Below are positions 15,059 to 16,513 of a DNA stretch of 16,513 bases, piece after piece. Each line of letters opens with the position of its first letter. Positions within the stretch are counted from its first letter, which is position 1. The position numbers and the translations under genes were made by a program. The DNA lies in NCBI RefSeq assembly GCF_000988165.1, contig NW_020169378.1, forward strand, positions 1 to 16,513, in the 5' to 3' direction. The notes beneath the pieces were generated by a model that worked only from the letters and a program-made list of their open reading frames with translations, did no database searches and had not been told where the DNA came from. The DNA is from Vairimorpha ceranae (lineage: Eukaryota; Microsporidia; Nosematidae).

Positions 15059-16175
15059 GATATGGTGCAGCTGTAGTCCTTCATCTTACAAAGAGAATTG
15101 GAGAAAGCAAAGGTCACCAGCTATACTTCGACAATTCTTTTTCGTCCTACCATCTGCTACAAATTTTAAAACAGAGAGGAATTGTGGCTACTGGCACTAT
15201 CCGTATCAACAGATTTGTAAAGTCATCGTTGCTAAGCGACAAAGAAATGAACAAAAAATCGCGGGGCTTTGCTCAAGAAATGACTAGCTATGATGAAGAA
15301 GTAACTGTGGTCAAATAGTTGGATAATAAGATTCCCCATTTAGCATCTAATTTTGTTGGAATTGGTAAAAAAGATTTAGTGAAGAGGTGGTATAAAAAGG
15401 ATAAGCATTTTATTGAAGTGGAACGTCCCGAAGTTGTAAGGAAGTACAATCATGTGATGGGAGGAGTAAATTTGCTAGATCAACTCATGAGTTACTATAG
15501 GACGTTTATAAAATCAAAAAAATGGACCATACGCATGATATTCAATGCATCAGATTTAGCAGTAGTTCAAGCATACAGAGAATACCAAGTCGACAGTGAG
15601 GCGCTTAGCATACCTAAAAACAAAAAACTGTCATTGCTTAACTTTCGGTGTTGATTGGCTGAAAGTCTGGTGTTGCAAAACAAAATTTCCGGAAAAAGAG
15701 GTCGTCCAAGTTGGCAGTAGCCCAACTCTTCAAATTGTACCTAGGAGACCAGGAGAGTCACGCCCAGAAGCTGAAATAACCCGAGATGATTTTGGGCATT
15801 TTTCTGCACACGATGAGGGGCTTGGGACACGGTGTAAAATGATGGGATGCTCAGGTAGAACCCGAATCAAATGCATAAAATGCAAGGTTCACTTATGCCT
15901 AACTAAGAACAAGAATTGCTGCTTAGCATTTCATACATAGGATGCTATATTGATGTTTTTGATTTTAATTTTAATTTAGACTGTGATTTAAGTTCAATTT
16001 GTTAAATCTACCCAAAGAAAAAGCCATTTTTGTTAATTTTTATAAAGAGAATACTGATAAAAATATTTGTTATTTCATATTGCTTCGTATTTCCTAGTAA
16101 AAAGTTGTAAAATAAATGTTTTTATCATTATAGATAAACATCCATTAACACTTATATTTTCATTACGTTGGACGG

Positions 16176-16189
16176 ATGTGTACACTTGT
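16176..16189 (-). repeat. piggyBac subterminal motif, inverted right-end copy
   Basis: ATGTGTACACTTGT, the reverse complement of ACAAGTGTACACAT. It lies about 140 bases inside the right end and pairs with copies 1 and 2 on the left. Confidence 0.65.
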
Positions 16190-16318
16190 ACACAAAAAGA
16201 AAAAGCTGTTTTTCTTGTAAGCTTGTAATCAGGATTTATTTATCTTTTCTTAGATCTGTTTACAATAGCCTAGTTGCAGTCGTTTTTTCAGATCGATTAG
16301 CGAAAATAAAAAAAATCA

Positions 16319-16330
16319 GGTCTGAAAGGG
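16319..16330 (-). repeat. Right terminal inverted repeat of piggyBac
   Basis: GGTCTGAAAGGG, the exact reverse complement of the left end 12450-12461, followed by TTAA. Confidence 0.95.
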
Positions 16331-16334
16331 TTAA
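16331..16334. repeat. TTAA target-site duplication, right flank of piggyBac
   Basis: Matches 12446-12449 and closes the piggyBac insertion. Confidence 0.9.
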
Positions 16335-16513
16335 AATGTGGCAATTTGTCTAGGTTGTTGCCAATTTCTACAAGCAACGGAAGTATAGGTTATAGATGGA
16401 CAAAGGGGGGGGTGCCAAAAACGCCATTCTTTGTTTCATTCTACTCTGCCCCCCCCCCCCAACAAAAGTAGCAAGACTATTGTATTTCTTAATGTGCGAT
16501 TTAAATTACTTTC
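16335..16513. other. Right flank with G8 and C12 homopolymers
   Basis: No gene was seen. G8 (16405-16412) and C12 (16449-16460) lie 36 bases apart in otherwise ordinary sequence and could pair. The text after G8, TGCC then AAAAACGCC, loosely resembles the right end of element D (G7-TGG...GCGCC-AAAAATTG), so a further Merlin-like end at the window edge is possible. Confidence 0.45.

Larger units (their letters stand above)
12978..15940 (+). pseudogene. piggyBac transposase (DDE_Tnp_1_7), disrupted
   Basis: The N-terminal acidic part begins near ATG 12978 (SSDDEG) and changes frame at about 13145-13185. The next frame (to about 13720) carries the N-terminal domain and dimerisation region. A shift at the A-run 13718-13723 leads into CVDEQIIPFTGKH, with the first catalytic Asp, and LCGKHGQAYDFILF. 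Element D interrupts after LTKKLG (13911). Beyond it the frame resumes with YGAAVVLHLTKR, YFDNSFSSYHLL (second Asp) and VKRWYKKDKHF. In the third catalytic motif MGGVNLLDQL, the expected GGVD is GGVN (codon 15469-15471) while the later Asp is kept. TAG at 15316-15318 stands where relatives have Trp, TGA is at 15652-15654, and a further shift occurs near 15700-15712. The C-terminal Cys-rich DNA-binding domain (about 15825-15930, RCKMMGC, CIKCKVHLC) is still readable and ends at TAG 15938. Confidence 0.9.
12450..16330 (+). mobile_element. piggyBac-type transposon, full length, dead, carrying Merlin element D
   Basis: TTAA (12446-12449) and TTAA (16331-16334) flank perfect 12-bp inverted ends, CCCTTTCAGACC on the left and its complement at 16319-16330. 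Inside is one decayed plus-strand piggyBac transposase gene. The total is 3881 bp; removing element D and one copy of its target duplication gives about 2.73 kb, normal for the superfamily. A subterminal motif ACAANTGTACACAT occurs twice on the left and once inverted on the right. Intact ends suggest it could still be moved in trans by an active relative. Confidence 0.95.

Noticed and set aside
10261..15318. TGA read as Trp (altered genetic code)
   Set aside because: The host genes use TGG for Trp, the A49-like gene ends with TGA, and the transposases also have TAA and TAG stops and frameshifts, so decay explains it.

Overview
The window looks like a nuclear contig from a microsporidian. Host DNA is very AT-rich. 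The three intact genes are compact and intronless, and each has a CCC/CCCC tract 5-9 bases before its ATG, the short upstream motif known from microsporidian genes. Species cannot be fixed from sequence reading alone. No rRNA, tRNA, CRISPR or bacterial gene was seen.

Left third (1-5.1 kb), gene-bearing: a minus-strand gene resembling RNA polymerase I subunit A49 (345-1211); then, divergent across about 0.8 kb of repeat-filled DNA, DNA topoisomerase III with two C-terminal GRF-type zinc fingers (2021-4438); then, convergent with only 16 bases between the stop codons, a tail-anchored, possibly SNARE-like protein (4455-5114). These are housekeeping functions (rRNA transcription, decatenation/recombination, membrane traffic) and do not form a pathway.

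Middle and right (about 5.1-16.5 kb), no intact gene: a transposon graveyard. A minus-strand pogo/Tigger-like transposase gene (about 6.95-11.85 kb) is split by a Merlin/IS1595-superfamily element 'A' (8212-11447, inverted termini about 57 bp). 'A' is itself broken by two related elements, 'B' (8351-9380, minus) and 'C' (9786-10838, plus). Removing B and C leaves A at about 1.15 kb, the size of its relatives.

Farther right is a complete but dead piggyBac element (12450-16330) with TTAA on both sides and 12-bp inverted ends CCCTTTCAGACC. It contains a fourth Merlin element 'D' (13911-15050) with a perfect 8-bp target duplication; removing D rejoins the piggyBac reading frame. All six transposase genes carry stops, frameshifts or both. 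The two nests give a relative order of invasion: Tigger before A before B and C; piggyBac before D.

I found no evidence of a new defence or metabolic system. The most notable content is the three-level transposon nest, the fold-back ends of the Merlin elements, the loss of the same catalytic aspartate in A, B and C, and the divergent A49-like gene.
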